Part shown: piece by piece, positions 51,389 to 60,889 of the stretch
Layout: each line of letters opens with the position of its first letter
Numbering within the stretch: position 1 is the stretch's first letter
Source of the DNA: an uncultured Hyphomonadaceae bacterium
Lineage (GTDB): Bacteria; Pseudomonadota; Alphaproteobacteria; Caulobacterales; Hyphomonadaceae
NCBI GenBank assembly: GCA_938084575.1
Contig: CALKFG010000002.1
Coordinates: 124,001 to 188,000, forward strand
Length of the DNA stretch: 64,000 nucleotides
Direction of reading: 5' to 3'
Position numbers and translations under genes: made by a program
The notes under the pieces: model-generated
What the model was told of the DNA's origin: nothing
Databases searched by the model: none
Seen by the model: only the letters and a program-made list of their open reading frames with translations

Positions 51389-52557
51389 TAGGACTTTGGA
51401 AGCCCCAGGACGCGTTCCGAAATATAATTCAGGATCATCTCCCGACTGACGGGGGCGATACGCGCCAGCATGGCCTCACGCATATAACGTTCGACGTGAT
51501 ACTCTTTGGCATATCCCATGCCGCCATGTGACAGCACCGCGGTCTCGCAGGCCCGGAAACCCGCTTCCGTGCCCAGATATTTCGCCGCATTGGCTTCGGC
51601 CCCACAGTCTTCCCCGGCATCAAACCGCGCCGCCGCCTTATAGGCCAGAAGTTCCGCAGCGCTGAGTTCAGCCCAGGCCTTGGCCAGCGGATGGGCAATG
51701 CCCTGATTCTGACCAATCGGACGGCCGAAGACCACCCGCTCCTTGGCATAATCGGTGGCCCGTTCCAATGCCGCAAAGCCCAGACCGATGGACTCGACCG
51801 CAAAAAGCACCCGCTCCGGATTCAGCCCCTGGATCAGATATTTGAAGCCCGCCCCTTCTTCCCCGATCAGGTGCTCTCTGGGAACCTCCAGCCCGTCAAT
51901 AAACAGCGTGTTACACTCCACCGCCTTGCGACCCATTTTCGGAATCGGATTGGCTTCAATCTTTCCCCGGTCGAAGTCGGTGTAAAACAGCGACAGGCCA
52001 AGATAAGGCTTGGAGCACTCCTCTTTCGGGGTCGTGCGGGCAATGATCAGGATCTTGTCAGCGCGTTGAGCGCCGGTGGTCCAGATTTTCCGGCCGTTAA
52101 TGGTGTAGCCAGACGTCGTCCGCTCCGCTTTTGTTTCCAGAGAGGACGTATCGAGCCCGGAATTCGGCTCGGTAACCGCGAAGCACATTTTTTCCTCACC
52201 GGAGATAATCTTCGGCAGGTTCTCCAGCTTCTGCTGTTCGTTGCCGAACTTTTCCAGCGGCTTAGGGCCAAAAATATTCAGGTGAATGGCTGACGCGCCG
52301 GTGTAACCTGCGCCGGACCGGGTCACAGCCTGCATCACAACCGCCGCTTCGGTCAGTCCAAGACCGGCGCCGCCATATTCCTCCGGAAAGGCGACACCCA
52401 ACCAGCCGCCCGCCGCCATGGCATCACAAAAGGCCTCCGGCCAATCCCCGGTCTCATCCGCATTGGCCCAGTAATCGGCGTCAAATTGGCTACAGGTCCG
52501 CTCAACCGCATCCTTGATTGCGGCCTGGTCCTCGCTCATTGGGGCTATTGCGTGCAT
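51385..52557 (-). CDS. Acyl-CoA dehydrogenase, second copy
   Basis: A 390-residue acyl-CoA dehydrogenase only distantly like the one at 48484-49644. It has [45 protein letters not shown] and [22 protein letters not shown]. The usual catalytic-Glu motif near the C-terminus (YEGT-type) is replaced by [12 protein letters not shown], so the base must lie elsewhere, as in some other family branches. AGGAGG precedes the ATG at 52557 by nine bases. Its stop overlaps that of purT. The true substrate is unknown. Confidence 0.91.
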   Translation of the reverse strand: MHAIAPMSEDQAAIKDAVERTCSQFDADYWANADETGDWPEAFCDAMAAGGWLGVAFPEEYGGAGLGLTEAAVVMQAVTRSGAGYTGASAIHLNIFGPKPLEKFGNEQQKLENLPKIISGEEKMCFAVTEPNSGLDTSSLETKAERTTSGYTINGRKIWTTGAQRADKILIIARTTPKEECSKPYLGLSLFYTDFDRGKIEANPIPKMGRKAVECNTLFIDGLEVPREHLIGEEGAGFKYLIQGLNPERVLFAVESIGLGFAALERATDYAKERVVFGRPIGQNQGIAHPLAKAWAELSAAELLAYKAAARFDAGEDCGAEANAAKYLGTEAGFRACETAVLSHGGMGYAKEYHVERYMREAMLARIAPVSREMILNYISERVLGLPKSY

Positions 52558-52621
52558 AAAGGGCGTCCTCCTGGGCAGAGAATTACAGGCGGCCGGGAGC
52601 GGCGTCTACTCTGACGTTCCG

Positions 52622-53725
52622 TCACACCATAATCGACGGGTTAAGCCGTCCGGGCGCGAACCCGCCGGCCCAGTCGGGCGCGCCGCCGCCAAGCATCAGT
52701 TCGGTTACAAGTTTCGCTGTTTCCGGCGCCAGAAGAATACCATTCCTGTGGTGTCCCGTCGCCACGAAGACCCTGCTTTGACCGATCTGGCCAATCACGG
52801 GCACATGGTCAGAGAAGCCCGGACGCACCCCCGACCAGCTCTCAAGCCGCTCCGCCTCTCCCAGAACCGGGCACAGCAGGGCCGCGCGCGCCTGTAATTG
52901 ATCGATCATCCCGGGATCCGGACGCGAACACACGCGGCCGGGCTCAATCGTGGCGCCAATCACCACACGGTCACTTTTCGGAGCAATATAAAGGTCGCCG
53001 CACCGCAAGGTGGTGGTTGGCGCATCGCCTGTCACCCGAACGGAGAGGAGCTGGCCGCCGATCGGCTGCAGCTGAACCAGCACCGGACTCAAGACCCGGC
53101 TTTTCCACCCGGCACAAATCAGGACGGCGTCAAAATCCTCTGCCAGATCCAGCGGATCATTGACCGGCGTCCAACCGCGAATCCGGACTCTGGGATGATC
53201 CCGACAGACGACGAGCAGCGCCGAGACCACGGCGCGATTGTCAACCTGACCGTCGCTGGCCAGCACCAGACCGCTCGTCACCCGGGTCGACAACGTCCGT
53301 TCACAGTCCAGCGCCTCGGCACCCCTCAACCAGGAGACCGGCTGGCCGTGCTTTTCCAGTCCGGCGGCAAGGTCCGTCAACCTGATGAGGCTGGCATCAT
53401 CCACGGCCAGCGCCAGGGAAGGACCGGGCTGATAGCCCGGATCGATGCCGCTGGCAGACGCCAGTCGGGCGGCAAAATCGGGCCAGCTCTGGGCGCTGGC
53501 CAGACAGAAGTCGTACAGTCGGGGATAAAGCGACGCGCTGGCGGCTTCGAAGGCCGGCGCCAGCATGCCAGCCGCAGCGTAACTGGCGCCGCGACCGGGT
53601 TCACCGGCATCGAACACGGTCACATCTGCACCCGACTCCGCGAGATACCAGGCGCAGGCCAGCCCGACAATGCCCGCGCCGATCAGGGCAATGCGTTTCG
53701 GATTGGGTGCAAAAGGCGGAGACAT
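52622..53725 (-). CDS. thiO: FAD-dependent glycine oxidase ThiO
   Basis: Oxidises glycine to the imine used in thiazole (thiamine) synthesis. The protein of about 367 residues opens with the dinucleotide-binding motif IALIGAGIVGLACAWYLAESG and has GRGASYAAAGMLAPAFEA, GQVDNRAVVSALL, GWKSRVLSPVLVQLQPIGGQLL and RPGFSDHVPVIGQ with VFVATGHHRNGILLAP, fitting ThiO of the DadA/DAO family. ThiO is favoured over other amino-acid oxidases because thiS and thiG are 6 kb away. The start is uncertain (53725 chosen; ATG 53761 is also in frame). It is divergent from the iron-transport operon. Confidence 0.85.
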   Translation of the reverse strand: MSPPFAPNPKRIALIGAGIVGLACAWYLAESGADVTVFDAGEPGRGASYAAAGMLAPAFEAASASLYPRLYDFCLASAQSWPDFAARLASASGIDPGYQPGPSLALAVDDASLIRLTDLAAGLEKHGQPVSWLRGAEALDCERTLSTRVTSGLVLASDGQVDNRAVVSALLVVCRDHPRVRIRGWTPVNDPLDLAEDFDAVLICAGWKSRVLSPVLVQLQPIGGQLLSVRVTGDAPTTTLRCGDLYIAPKSDRVVIGATIEPGRVCSRPDPGMIDQLQARAALLCPVLGEAERLESWSGVRPGFSDHVPVIGQIGQSRVFVATGHHRNGILLAPETAKLVTELMLGGGAPDWAGGFAPGRLNPSIMV

Positions 53726-53803
53726 GAGCCGGGGTTTAGCAGCCAGACCGAATTTGGCCATGACGAATTTGCCAGGCCCCGCAGCAAAAGCGGGTCCACT
53801 TGT

Positions 53804-53822
53804 TGCGAATGCGTCTCATTTA
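53804..53822. promoter_or_regulatory. Fur-box-like operator before the iron-transport operon
   Basis: The 19-base sequence TGCGAATGCGTCTCATTTA has an AATG-G-C-CATT dyad (AATGcGtCtCATT) and closely resembles proteobacterial Fur boxes of the GCAAATGAGAATCATTTGC kind. It ends 15 bases before the start codon of the ferric-binding lipoprotein and also lies upstream of divergent thiO, so it could repress either when iron is plentiful. The match is by eye, without a scoring matrix. Confidence 0.5.
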
Positions 53823-53837
53823 TGTTTAGGACAGAAG

Positions 53838-54899
53838 ATGACCCAGTTTTTTCCTCGACTCGCGCTTCTGGCCGCTCTGGCCCTTGCCGGCTGCACGGCC
53901 CAGACACCAGATCCGGCCAACACCGACAGCCCTGAGGCCGCCGCCAAAACCCTGACCATTTACAGTGCACGGCACTATGACACCGATCAGGTTTTGTATG
54001 ATGCCTATGAAGCCCAGTCGGGCGTCGCGATTGAGGTGCGCGAAGCGGGGGCGGATCAGTTGCTCGAAACCCTGCGCGCAGAGGGCAGCAACAGTCCGGC
54101 CGATCTGGTGATCGCCTCAGATGCCGGTGCCCTCTGGCGGTTTCAGCAGGCCGGCCTGACACAGGGGGTTGAGACCGACAGGCTCAACGCTCTGGTGCCG
54201 GACCGATACCGGTCAGCGGACGGCCACTGGTTCGGCCTGTCACGGCGGGTCCGGCTGGTCGCCTATGATCCGGAACGGTTTTCCGCGGAAGACCTACAAA
54301 GCTGGGCGAAGCTGGCCAGCCCCGACAAGGCCGGTGAAATCTGTGTCCGGTCATCGTCCAATATCTACAATCTGTCCTTGATGGCAGAAATGATTGAACG
54401 CCTGGGCCCCGATACGGCTGAGGCCTGGGCCCGGGGGATCGTCGCGAATATGGCGCGCAATCCACAGGGTGGCGATACCGATCAGATCCGCGCCGTTGCG
54501 GCCGGGCAATGCGGTCTTGCCATCGTCAATCATTATTACTGGGCACGCCTGGCCGACAGCGCCTCTGCTGACGATCAAAGCGTGGCCGCCCGCACAGCGC
54601 TCCTCGTCCCCGATTTTGGCGATGGGATGGGCGCACATGTCAACCTGACCGGCGCCGCGATCACGGCCACCGCTGACGATGTTGATGCGGCCGCCGACTT
54701 TATTGTTTTCCTGCTCAGTCCGGAGGGGCAGCGCCTGCTGACGATGGAAACCAAAGAACTGCCACTTCTGGATGGACCCCTCCAGACCGCAGGCCTTGAG
54801 CGCCTTCCCGCCTTTACCGCGTCGGACATTCCACCTGACATTCTGGGTGAGAATCAGGCTGCGGCCCAACGTCTGTTTGACCGTGCCGGGTGGAACTGA
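53838..54899 (+). CDS. fbpA: Ferric-iron ABC transporter substrate-binding lipoprotein
   Basis: Periplasmic ferric-ion binding protein of the FbpA/FutA type. The 353-residue protein has lipobox LAGC with Cys19 as lipid anchor, unusual only in being a lipoprotein rather than free. The mature part starts LTIYSARHYDTDQVLY, with the conserved His46-Tyr47 region. The paired iron ligands Tyr233-Tyr234 are present in VNHYYWARL. GLSRRVRLVAYDPE and INLTGAAI-like segments are also typical. The start ATG 53838 follows a weak GGA site. It is first in a three-gene operon. Confidence 0.92.
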   Translation: MTQFFPRLALLAALALAGCTAQTPDPANTDSPEAAAKTLTIYSARHYDTDQVLYDAYEAQSGVAIEVREAGADQLLETLRAEGSNSPADLVIASDAGALWRFQQAGLTQGVETDRLNALVPDRYRSADGHWFGLSRRVRLVAYDPERFSAEDLQSWAKLASPDKAGEICVRSSSNIYNLSLMAEMIERLGPDTAEAWARGIVANMARNPQGGDTDQIRAVAAGQCGLAIVNHYYWARLADSASADDQSVAARTALLVPDFGDGMGAHVNLTGAAITATADDVDAAADFIVFLLSPEGQRLLTMETKELPLLDGPLQTAGLERLPAFTASDIPPDILGENQAAAQRLFDRAGWN

Positions 54900-54911
54900 C
54901 CCACAGCGGAC

Positions 54912-56513
54912 ATGAGACAGCCGCCGCCCCTCGTTCTTGACCGCACGATTGCCCTGCAAATCACACTGGCCGGCGTGATCGCCCTGCCCGTGCTGGCCGC
55001 GATCTGGTTTGGCGTGACAGCAGGCGGAGGCTCTGCCTGGAGCCATATTGTGACCAACCGCCTGCTGCCCTACACCACCATAACACTGGGGGTTCTGTGT
55101 CTTACCGGCCTGCTGGTGTGCCTGATCGCCATACCCCTGGCCTGGCTGGTCAGCCTGTATGATTTTCCGCTCCGCGGGGTGATGGAATGGGCCCTCGTTC
55201 TGCCGCTGGCCATGCCTGGCTATGTTCTGGCCTATGCCTGGGCCGACCTTGCCGGCGTCGCGGGCCCTCTCCAGTCGGGGTTACGTGACCTGACAGGATG
55301 GTCTGCGCGCGACTATTGGTTTCCGGATATATTCAGCCTTGCCGGACTGGCCTTTATCCTCGGCCTGACCCTGTATCCCTATGTTTACATCACCGCACGG
55401 GCGGCATTTACGACGCAGTCTCTGGCCACGCTGGAAGCGGGGCGATGCCTTGGTGAATCGGGCCTGCGCCTGTTCTGGCGCGTGGGCCTTCCGGCTGCGC
55501 GCCCGGCCATTCTGGCCGGCTTGTCTCTTGCGCTGATGGAAGCGGCGGCCGATTTCGGCGCAGCGGACTATCTCGGCATCCAGACCCTCGGGGTTGGCAT
55601 TGTCCGGGCCTGGAGCAGTTTCGGGGAACCGGCGACGGCCGCGCGCCTGGCCCTGATTCTGATCATGATCGCCTTTGCTTTCCTCCTGGTCTCGAAACTC
55701 TCAGCCGGGGCGGCGGGTAGCCAGCACACCTCCTATCGCTGGACCACGCCGAGCCGTAAATTGCTATCCACTCCGTCGGGTCTGGGCGTGCTCGGTGCCT
55801 GCCTGCTCTGCCTGACCCTCGCTTTCGGACTCCCTGTGATGCGTCTGATCTGGCTCAGCCTCGCAAACGACGTCAGCCCGGCGCAGCTCTGGTCGCCGCT
55901 GTCGAGCAGCCTGATCCTTGCGGCCCTCGGAACCGGGCTGGCCTTTGCCTGCGCCCTCGTCCTTGTCCTCGCCTCTCATTACAGCCGGACGACGGCCTGG
56001 CCTATGCGCCTCGCCTCGGCGGCCGGTTATGCCGCGCCCGGCGTGGTTCTCGGGCTTGGCGGCCTGTTTTTGCTCCGGGCATCCGGACAGGCCCTGACCG
56101 GCGGCCTTGCCCTCGGTCTGCTGGTCTGGATTTACGCCACCCGCTTCACCGCGGCTGGCACAGAACCCCTGATGGCGGCCCTGTCGCGCGCGCCGGCATC
56201 GCTCGATCAGGCGGCCCGCAGCCTCGGTGTGACGGGTAGCCGCCGGTTCTGGCGCGTTGATCTGCCCCTTTTGGCCCCGGGCGCTCTGGCAGGTAGCCTG
56301 ATCCTCTTTGTCGAAATTCTCAAGGAATTGCCGGCGACGCTGATGTTGCGTCCATTTGGATGGGACACGCTGGCGGTGCGGGCTCACGCCTATGCCAGTG
56401 ATGAGCGTCTTGCGTCCGCCACCCTGCCGGCTTTGCTGATTACCGTGTCCGGCCTGATTCCTGTTATCATTCTCTCGCGCCAGATTGCCCGCACCGGACG
56501 CCGCAACAAATGA
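54912..56513 (+). CDS. fbpB: Ferric-iron ABC transporter permease
   Basis: Inner-membrane permease of the FbpB/SfuB type. The 533-residue protein is two fused permease modules of about six helices each. Both carry the EAA loop that contacts the ATPase: EAGRCLGESGLRLFWRVGLP and DQAARSLGVTGSRRFWRVDL. PLAMPGYVLAYAWADLAG in the first half is typical of ferric permeases. It begins 12 bases after fbpA and overlaps fbpC by 4 bases. Confidence 0.93.
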   Translation: MRQPPPLVLDRTIALQITLAGVIALPVLAAIWFGVTAGGGSAWSHIVTNRLLPYTTITLGVLCLTGLLVCLIAIPLAWLVSLYDFPLRGVMEWALVLPLAMPGYVLAYAWADLAGVAGPLQSGLRDLTGWSARDYWFPDIFSLAGLAFILGLTLYPYVYITARAAFTTQSLATLEAGRCLGESGLRLFWRVGLPAARPAILAGLSLALMEAAADFGAADYLGIQTLGVGIVRAWSSFGEPATAARLALILIMIAFAFLLVSKLSAGAAGSQHTSYRWTTPSRKLLSTPSGLGVLGACLLCLTLAFGLPVMRLIWLSLANDVSPAQLWSPLSSSLILAALGTGLAFACALVLVLASHYSRTTAWPMRLASAAGYAAPGVVLGLGGLFLLRASGQALTGGLALGLLVWIYATRFTAAGTEPLMAALSRAPASLDQAARSLGVTGSRRFWRVDLPLLAPGALAGSLILFVEILKELPATLMLRPFGWDTLAVRAHAYASDERLASATLPALLITVSGLIPVIILSRQIARTGRRNK

Positions 56514-57526
56514 GCCCTGTCCATCCCCCCCTCCTGATTGCTGGACTGACCAAGTCCTATGCCAGCCGTGCCGTCCTGAAAGACGTCACTCTGAGCCTGC
56601 AGCCGGGCGAGGTGACCGCCCTGGTGGGGCCATCGGGCGCGGGGAAGACAACACTGATGCGCCTGATTGCCGGCATGGAAAGGGTTGACCAGGGCTCGAT
56701 TCAATCGGGTGAGACTCTGCTGTCTGCCGCCGACACGCACCTGCCAACCGAACGTCGCCAGATTGGCCTGGTTTTTCAGGATTTTGCCCTGTTTCCTCAC
56801 CTGAATGTGCGCGCAAATATCATGTTCGGCCTGGCCCGTCTGGCGAAACCTGAGCGGCGACGGGTCGCCGATGACTGGATTGACCGGCTCGCACTCGGCG
56901 ACCGGGCATCAGCCTTTCCCCACCAGCTGTCAGGCGGAGAACAGCAACGGGTTGCGATTGCCCGGGCCATGGCCCCGGATCCGAGGGTCCTGTTGATGGA
57001 TGAACCCTTTTCCGGCCTCGACCCCGAGCTGCGCCACACCTCAAGGTCGATCGCGCTGGAAGCCATCCGCCAGGCCGGCATTCCCGCCCTGCTGGTGACG
57101 CATGACCCGGTCGAAGCGCTGGCCCATGCCGACACGGTGGCGGTGATGCAGCACGGGCGGCTCATCCAGGTTGATGCACCGGATCACCTGTATATGCGGC
57201 CGGCCAGCCTCGCCGTGGCCACGGCCCTGGGGCGGGTCCAGACCCTGCATCGCTCCGCCTTACCCGAACACATGCTCGCCGGCCTCCCGGCGGATGAAAC
57301 GCTTTACCTCCGGCCTGAAGCCCTGACCCTGGACCCCGCGGGCGGTCTAACGCTTCGTGTGATCGCAGCGCACCGGCGCGGAACACTGTGTGAGCTGACA
57401 CTGGCAGCCGGCGACCTGCAGGTCACCTGTGTCGCCATACTGCCGGCCCTTCCCAGAGCCGGCGACAGCATGCGCGTCAGCCTCAACCCGGCTTATGTCC
57501 TGCGCCTGCCGAGGGCGGATAGCTGA
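56510..57526 (+). CDS. fbpC: Ferric-iron ABC transporter ATPase
   Basis: ATPase that energises the ferric permease. The 338-residue protein shows Walker A GPSGAGKTT (40-48), QDFALFPHLNVRANI (Q-loop region), signature LSGGEQQRVAIARA, Walker B RVLLMDEPFSGLD and the H-loop LLVTHDPVEAL. A C-terminal TOBE-like domain (about 240-338, LYLRPEALTLDPAGGL) is present, as in FbpC and other MalK-like ATPases. It starts within the permease stop codon, so the three genes are co-translated. Confidence 0.93.
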   Translation: MSPVHPPLLIAGLTKSYASRAVLKDVTLSLQPGEVTALVGPSGAGKTTLMRLIAGMERVDQGSIQSGETLLSAADTHLPTERRQIGLVFQDFALFPHLNVRANIMFGLARLAKPERRRVADDWIDRLALGDRASAFPHQLSGGEQQRVAIARAMAPDPRVLLMDEPFSGLDPELRHTSRSIALEAIRQAGIPALLVTHDPVEALAHADTVAVMQHGRLIQVDAPDHLYMRPASLAVATALGRVQTLHRSALPEHMLAGLPADETLYLRPEALTLDPAGGLTLRVIAAHRRGTLCELTLAAGDLQVTCVAILPALPRAGDSMRVSLNPAYVLRLPRADS

Positions 57527-57588
57527 CAAATCCGTCATCATTGCAGCAAGGCCTCGCCAAACCTTGCGCGTCGGCCTAGCCTGCCGGC

Positions 57589-58965
57589 ATGATCCACAGT
57601 CCTGCCTGTCACCGCCTGTTTCTGGCCAGCCTGATGCTGATCGCCACCTTGCTGAGCCTCGCTGGACCGGCGCGGTCACAGGGTCTGATCCGGGATGCGG
57701 AGATTGAAGAAATTCTGCGGGATTACACCGATCCCATATTGCAGGCTGCCGGCCTGGTCCCGGAGGATGTGGCCCTTTTCCTGATTAATGATTCAAGCCT
57801 GAATGCCTTTGTCGCAGGGGGGCAGCGTATTCATCTTCACACCGGGCTGATTATCGCCTCTGAGACCCCGGCCCAGCTCAAGGGCGTGATTGCGCATGAG
57901 ACCGGGCATATTGCCGGCGGACACGGCGTTCTGCGCATGCGTGACGCCCAGATTGCCGCCCGGCCCGGCTTCATTTCGATCGGGCTCGGCATTCTTGCCA
58001 TTGCCGCCGGCGCAGGCGATGCAGGCGCGGCACTGATCGCCAGTTCGCAGAAATTCTCAGCCATCAATTTCTTTATCCATACCCGTGTCCAGGAAGCGTC
58101 TGCAGACCAGATGGCGGTGGAATATCTGACTGAAACCGGCCAGACATCGGCCGGCCTGATCGAATTTTTCGAGAAATTCCGGTATCAGGAAGTGTTGTCG
58201 GAGGCGCGGCGTTTTCCTTATTTCAGGAGCCACCCGCTGGCCTCAGACCGGATTCGCAGTCTGCGGGAGCGCGCGGCAGAGACAGGCCTCATGGACGTCC
58301 CTGAATCGCCTCGGGCCGAACAGCAAATGGCCATCATGCACGCCAAGCTGATTGGCTTTCTGGAACCACCTGCACGGGTCTTCCAGCGCTATCCGACGAC
58401 AGACATGTCGGCGCCGGCACGGTATGCCCGGTCGATTTCAGCCATGCAGAACGCCGATATGGGCACAGCGCTGAACGAGATTGACGGGTTGATCGCGGCA
58501 GCTCCCGACAATCCCTATTATCATGAACTGAAAGGCCAGATCCTGTTTGAAGGCGGCCGACCCGCTGACTCCGTTGCCCCGCTTGAAACCGCCGTCTCCC
58601 TGCGGCCGGACCAGCCTCTGATCCTGATCTCCTACGCGCGGTCCCTTCTGGCCCGGAATGAGGTAGGCGACCTTGAGGCCGGCGAGACGGCCCTGCGGGA
58701 CGCCTTGATTGCGGAACCGGCCAATGCCTTTGCCTGGGCCCAGCTGGCCATTGCGCTGGAAAAACAGGACCAGCGGCCCCAGGCCCAGCTTGCGACCGCC
58801 GAATCCCGCTACCATGTCGGCGATTATCCCCGCGCGCATGCTTTTGCCAGCCGTGCCCTGCGTGATCTGGTGCCGGGATCCATGGACGCCCGCCGGGCCG
58901 CAGATATCCGCAATGCAACCGATCCGGCCCTGCCGGAGAACGAGATCTATTGGCGAAGACGATGA
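57589..58965 (+). CDS. bepA: Periplasmic M48 metalloprotease with TPR domain (BepA-like)
   Basis: Zinc protease/chaperone thought to check outer-membrane protein assembly. The 458-residue protein has a signal peptide (hydrophobic residues 10-28, likely cut after ARS), the zinc motif HETGH at 103-107 in GVIAHETGHIAGGHGVL, a third-ligand region QEASADQMAVEYL, and SHPLASDRIRSLRE. The C-terminal half is TPR-like, with tandem helices such as DNPYYHELKGQILFEGGRPA and PANAFAWAQLAIALEKQDQRP. This domain order is that of E. coli BepA. It is 62 bases after the iron operon and on the same strand. Confidence 0.9.
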   Translation: MIHSPACHRLFLASLMLIATLLSLAGPARSQGLIRDAEIEEILRDYTDPILQAAGLVPEDVALFLINDSSLNAFVAGGQRIHLHTGLIIASETPAQLKGVIAHETGHIAGGHGVLRMRDAQIAARPGFISIGLGILAIAAGAGDAGAALIASSQKFSAINFFIHTRVQEASADQMAVEYLTETGQTSAGLIEFFEKFRYQEVLSEARRFPYFRSHPLASDRIRSLRERAAETGLMDVPESPRAEQQMAIMHAKLIGFLEPPARVFQRYPTTDMSAPARYARSISAMQNADMGTALNEIDGLIAAAPDNPYYHELKGQILFEGGRPADSVAPLETAVSLRPDQPLILISYARSLLARNEVGDLEAGETALRDALIAEPANAFAWAQLAIALEKQDQRPQAQLATAESRYHVGDYPRAHAFASRALRDLVPGSMDARRAADIRNATDPALPENEIYWRRR

Positions 58966-59082
58966 GACCTCTTCACCTCTCCCGGCGACCTTGCTTCATC
59001 TTGTCCTCTTTCCTCCCACACCAAAGCCTTTTGAGATAGACTTTCAGCCTTTAAAGGCCCAGCCGCACAGAACGGACCTGCT

Positions 59083-59829
59083 ATGACCCACAAACTTGCC
59101 CTTGCGATTTGCGCCCTTTCCCTCGCCTTCACACCCGCCTGCGCCCAGGACAGCGGATCTTCCGTCGACAAGGCCGCGATCGAGGAGATTGTCCGCGCTT
59201 ACATCCTCGACAACCCCGAAATTATCGAAGAAGCACTGATCGCTCTGACCAATCAGCAGAGAGACAGCGAAGCCCAGCAGGCGCGCGACAAGATCGTGGC
59301 CAATCAGGATGCCCTGTTCCTCAATCCGGGTGACTATGCCATTGGCCCGGAAAGCGCCCCCGTCACGGTGGTTGAGTTTTTCGACTATCGTTGCAGCTAT
59401 TGCAAACGCAGCGCCGCCTGGGTGATGGGCTTGCCCGGCGCCTATGACAATCAGGTCCGGGTCGTGTTCAAGGAGTTCCCGATCCTGTCCGCTGAAAGCT
59501 CGCAGGCCGCTCTCGCCGCTCAGGCCGCCGGACGGCAGGGCAAGTATTTCGAAATGCATGACGGTCTGATGCAGCTGGACAATTCTTCCGGGTTCACCGC
59601 TGCCGACATTGACGCGGTTGCCCGCCGTGCGGGCGTCGATGTCGCCCTGATGCGCGCAGATATGACCCGGTCTGACATTGTCGCGGCGGTGGCGACATCG
59701 AAAGCCCTCGCACGGGAAATCGGCCTGACCGGAACACCCAGCTTTGTGATCGGGGAGTCCTTCGTGCCCGGCGCCGATACCGCCCGGGTTGAATCCCTGA
59801 TCGAAGAGGCGCTGGCGCGGGCCGGCTAG
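59083..59829 (+). CDS. DsbA-family thiol:disulfide oxidoreductase
   Basis: Periplasmic thioredoxin-fold protein of 248 residues. A signal peptide (about 1-21, ending TPACAQ) is present; Cys20 there could make it a lipoprotein, but the site is weak. The redox motif is Cys104-Ser-Tyr-Cys107 in [12 protein letters not shown], and the cis-proline loop is TGTPSFVIG. An N-terminal helical region (30-80, [19 protein letters not shown]) resembles ScsC/BdbD-like DsbA proteins. It may serve as oxidase or isomerase. It is 117 bases after bepA and its stop overlaps that of convergent thiG. Confidence 0.9.
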   Translation: MTHKLALAICALSLAFTPACAQDSGSSVDKAAIEEIVRAYILDNPEIIEEALIALTNQQRDSEAQQARDKIVANQDALFLNPGDYAIGPESAPVTVVEFFDYRCSYCKRSAAWVMGLPGAYDNQVRVVFKEFPILSAESSQAALAAQAAGRQGKYFEMHDGLMQLDNSSGFTAADIDAVARRAGVDVALMRADMTRSDIVAAVATSKALAREIGLTGTPSFVIGESFVPGADTARVESLIEEALARAG

Positions 59830-60605
59830 ATCAATCCAGCAAGGGGTGAGGACGGATCGGCATAGCGCTTCCGACCCATCCGTCCGGCGAGATAGGCTTC
59901 CCGCCCGGCAATCACGGCATGACGCATTGCGCGGGCCATGCCGATAGGGTCTCGCGCCTCGGCGATCGCAGTATTCATCAACACACCGTCACACCCCAGT
60001 TCCATCGCCTGCGCGGCATCGGAGGCGGTGCCGACCCCGGCATCCACAATGACCGGGACGCGGGCCTGCTCGACGATGAGGCGGATGTTCAGCGGGTTCT
60101 GAATCCCCAAACCCGAGCCGATCAGGCTTCCCAGGGGCATGATGGCACAGCATCCGGCCTCTTCCAGCTTGCGGGCATAGACCGGGTCATCAGAACAGTA
60201 GACCATGACCTCAAACCCCTCAGCGACCAGCGCCTTTGCCGCCGTCAGCGTCTCTTCCATGTCCGGATAGAGGGTCTTCTGATCCGCCAGCACCTCCAGC
60301 TTGACAAGGGCCCAGCCGCCCGCCTCGCGCGCCAGCCTGAGCGTGCGCACAGCCTCGTCAGCGGTAAAGCACCCGGCCGTATTCGGCAGATAGGTGAACT
60401 CCGATGGCAACAGATGATCCTGCAGGCGCTCCTGGCCGGGATCCGACCAGTTCACCCGGCGCAGGGCAACGGTCACCATGTCCGCCCCCGCAGCGCGTGC
60501 GGCTTCCGCATTCTGGGCATAGGACGCATATTTCCCGGTTCCGATGATCAGGCGGGACTGGAATTCCCGGCCGGCAATGATCAGGGGCGCATGGGCTTGG
60601 GTCAT
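59826..60605 (-). CDS. thiG: Thiazole synthase ThiG
   Basis: Makes the thiazole phosphate of thiamine from deoxyxylulose phosphate, the glycine imine from ThiO and sulfur from ThiS thiocarboxylate. The 259-residue TIM-barrel protein has [88 protein letters not shown] and [20 protein letters not shown], all ThiG signatures. The start is ATG 60605; the longer frame to 60710 runs into thiS. It lies 16 bases after thiS. Confidence 0.95.
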   Translation of the reverse strand: MTQAHAPLIIAGREFQSRLIIGTGKYASYAQNAEAARAAGADMVTVALRRVNWSDPGQERLQDHLLPSEFTYLPNTAGCFTADEAVRTLRLAREAGGWALVKLEVLADQKTLYPDMEETLTAAKALVAEGFEVMVYCSDDPVYARKLEEAGCCAIMPLGSLIGSGLGIQNPLNIRLIVEQARVPVIVDAGVGTASDAAQAMELGCDGVLMNTAIAEARDPIGMARAMRHAVIAGREAYLAGRMGRKRYADPSSPLAGLI

Positions 60606-60621
60606 AGATTCAGTCTCCGTG

Positions 60622-60822
60622 TCAGCCGCCGCCGACGAATTGAACAATTTCAAGCTGGTCACCTGCCGCCAGCACGGTGTCGTGATGCTCAGCTTTGGGC
60701 ACAATTTCAAGATTACGCTCGATCGCGATGCCGCGGGGATCGCCCCCGAGGCTCAGGACGAGGGCGGACAAAGTCGTCCCGTCCTCGACCTGACGGGCCT
60801 CACCATTCAAATATATTTGCAT
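60622..60822 (-). CDS. thiS: Sulfur-carrier protein ThiS
   Basis: Ubiquitin-fold protein whose C-terminal glycine is turned into a thiocarboxylate that feeds sulfur to ThiG. The 66-residue protein opens [20 protein letters not shown] and ends EIVQFVGGG. The terminal diglycine needed for adenylation is present with one further glycine before it. It is directly upstream of thiG on the minus strand and divergent from aroQ, with 67 bases between. That gap holds no recognisable TPP riboswitch. ThiF, which activates it, is not in the window. Confidence 0.93.
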   Translation of the reverse strand: MQIYLNGEARQVEDGTTLSALVLSLGGDPRGIAIERNLEIVPKAEHHDTVLAAGDQLEIVQFVGGG

Positions 60823-60889
60823 CGTGCTGCTTTCTTCTGCATCACAGTGACTTGCCTTCCTTGGCGTTCCACCGCAAGACCGAGAGGCC

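Noticed and set aside
60823-60889. TPP riboswitch upstream of thiS
   Set aside because: The 67-base gap lacks the CTGAGA and the GAACCTGATC-type elements of the thi box and is too short for the full aptamer.
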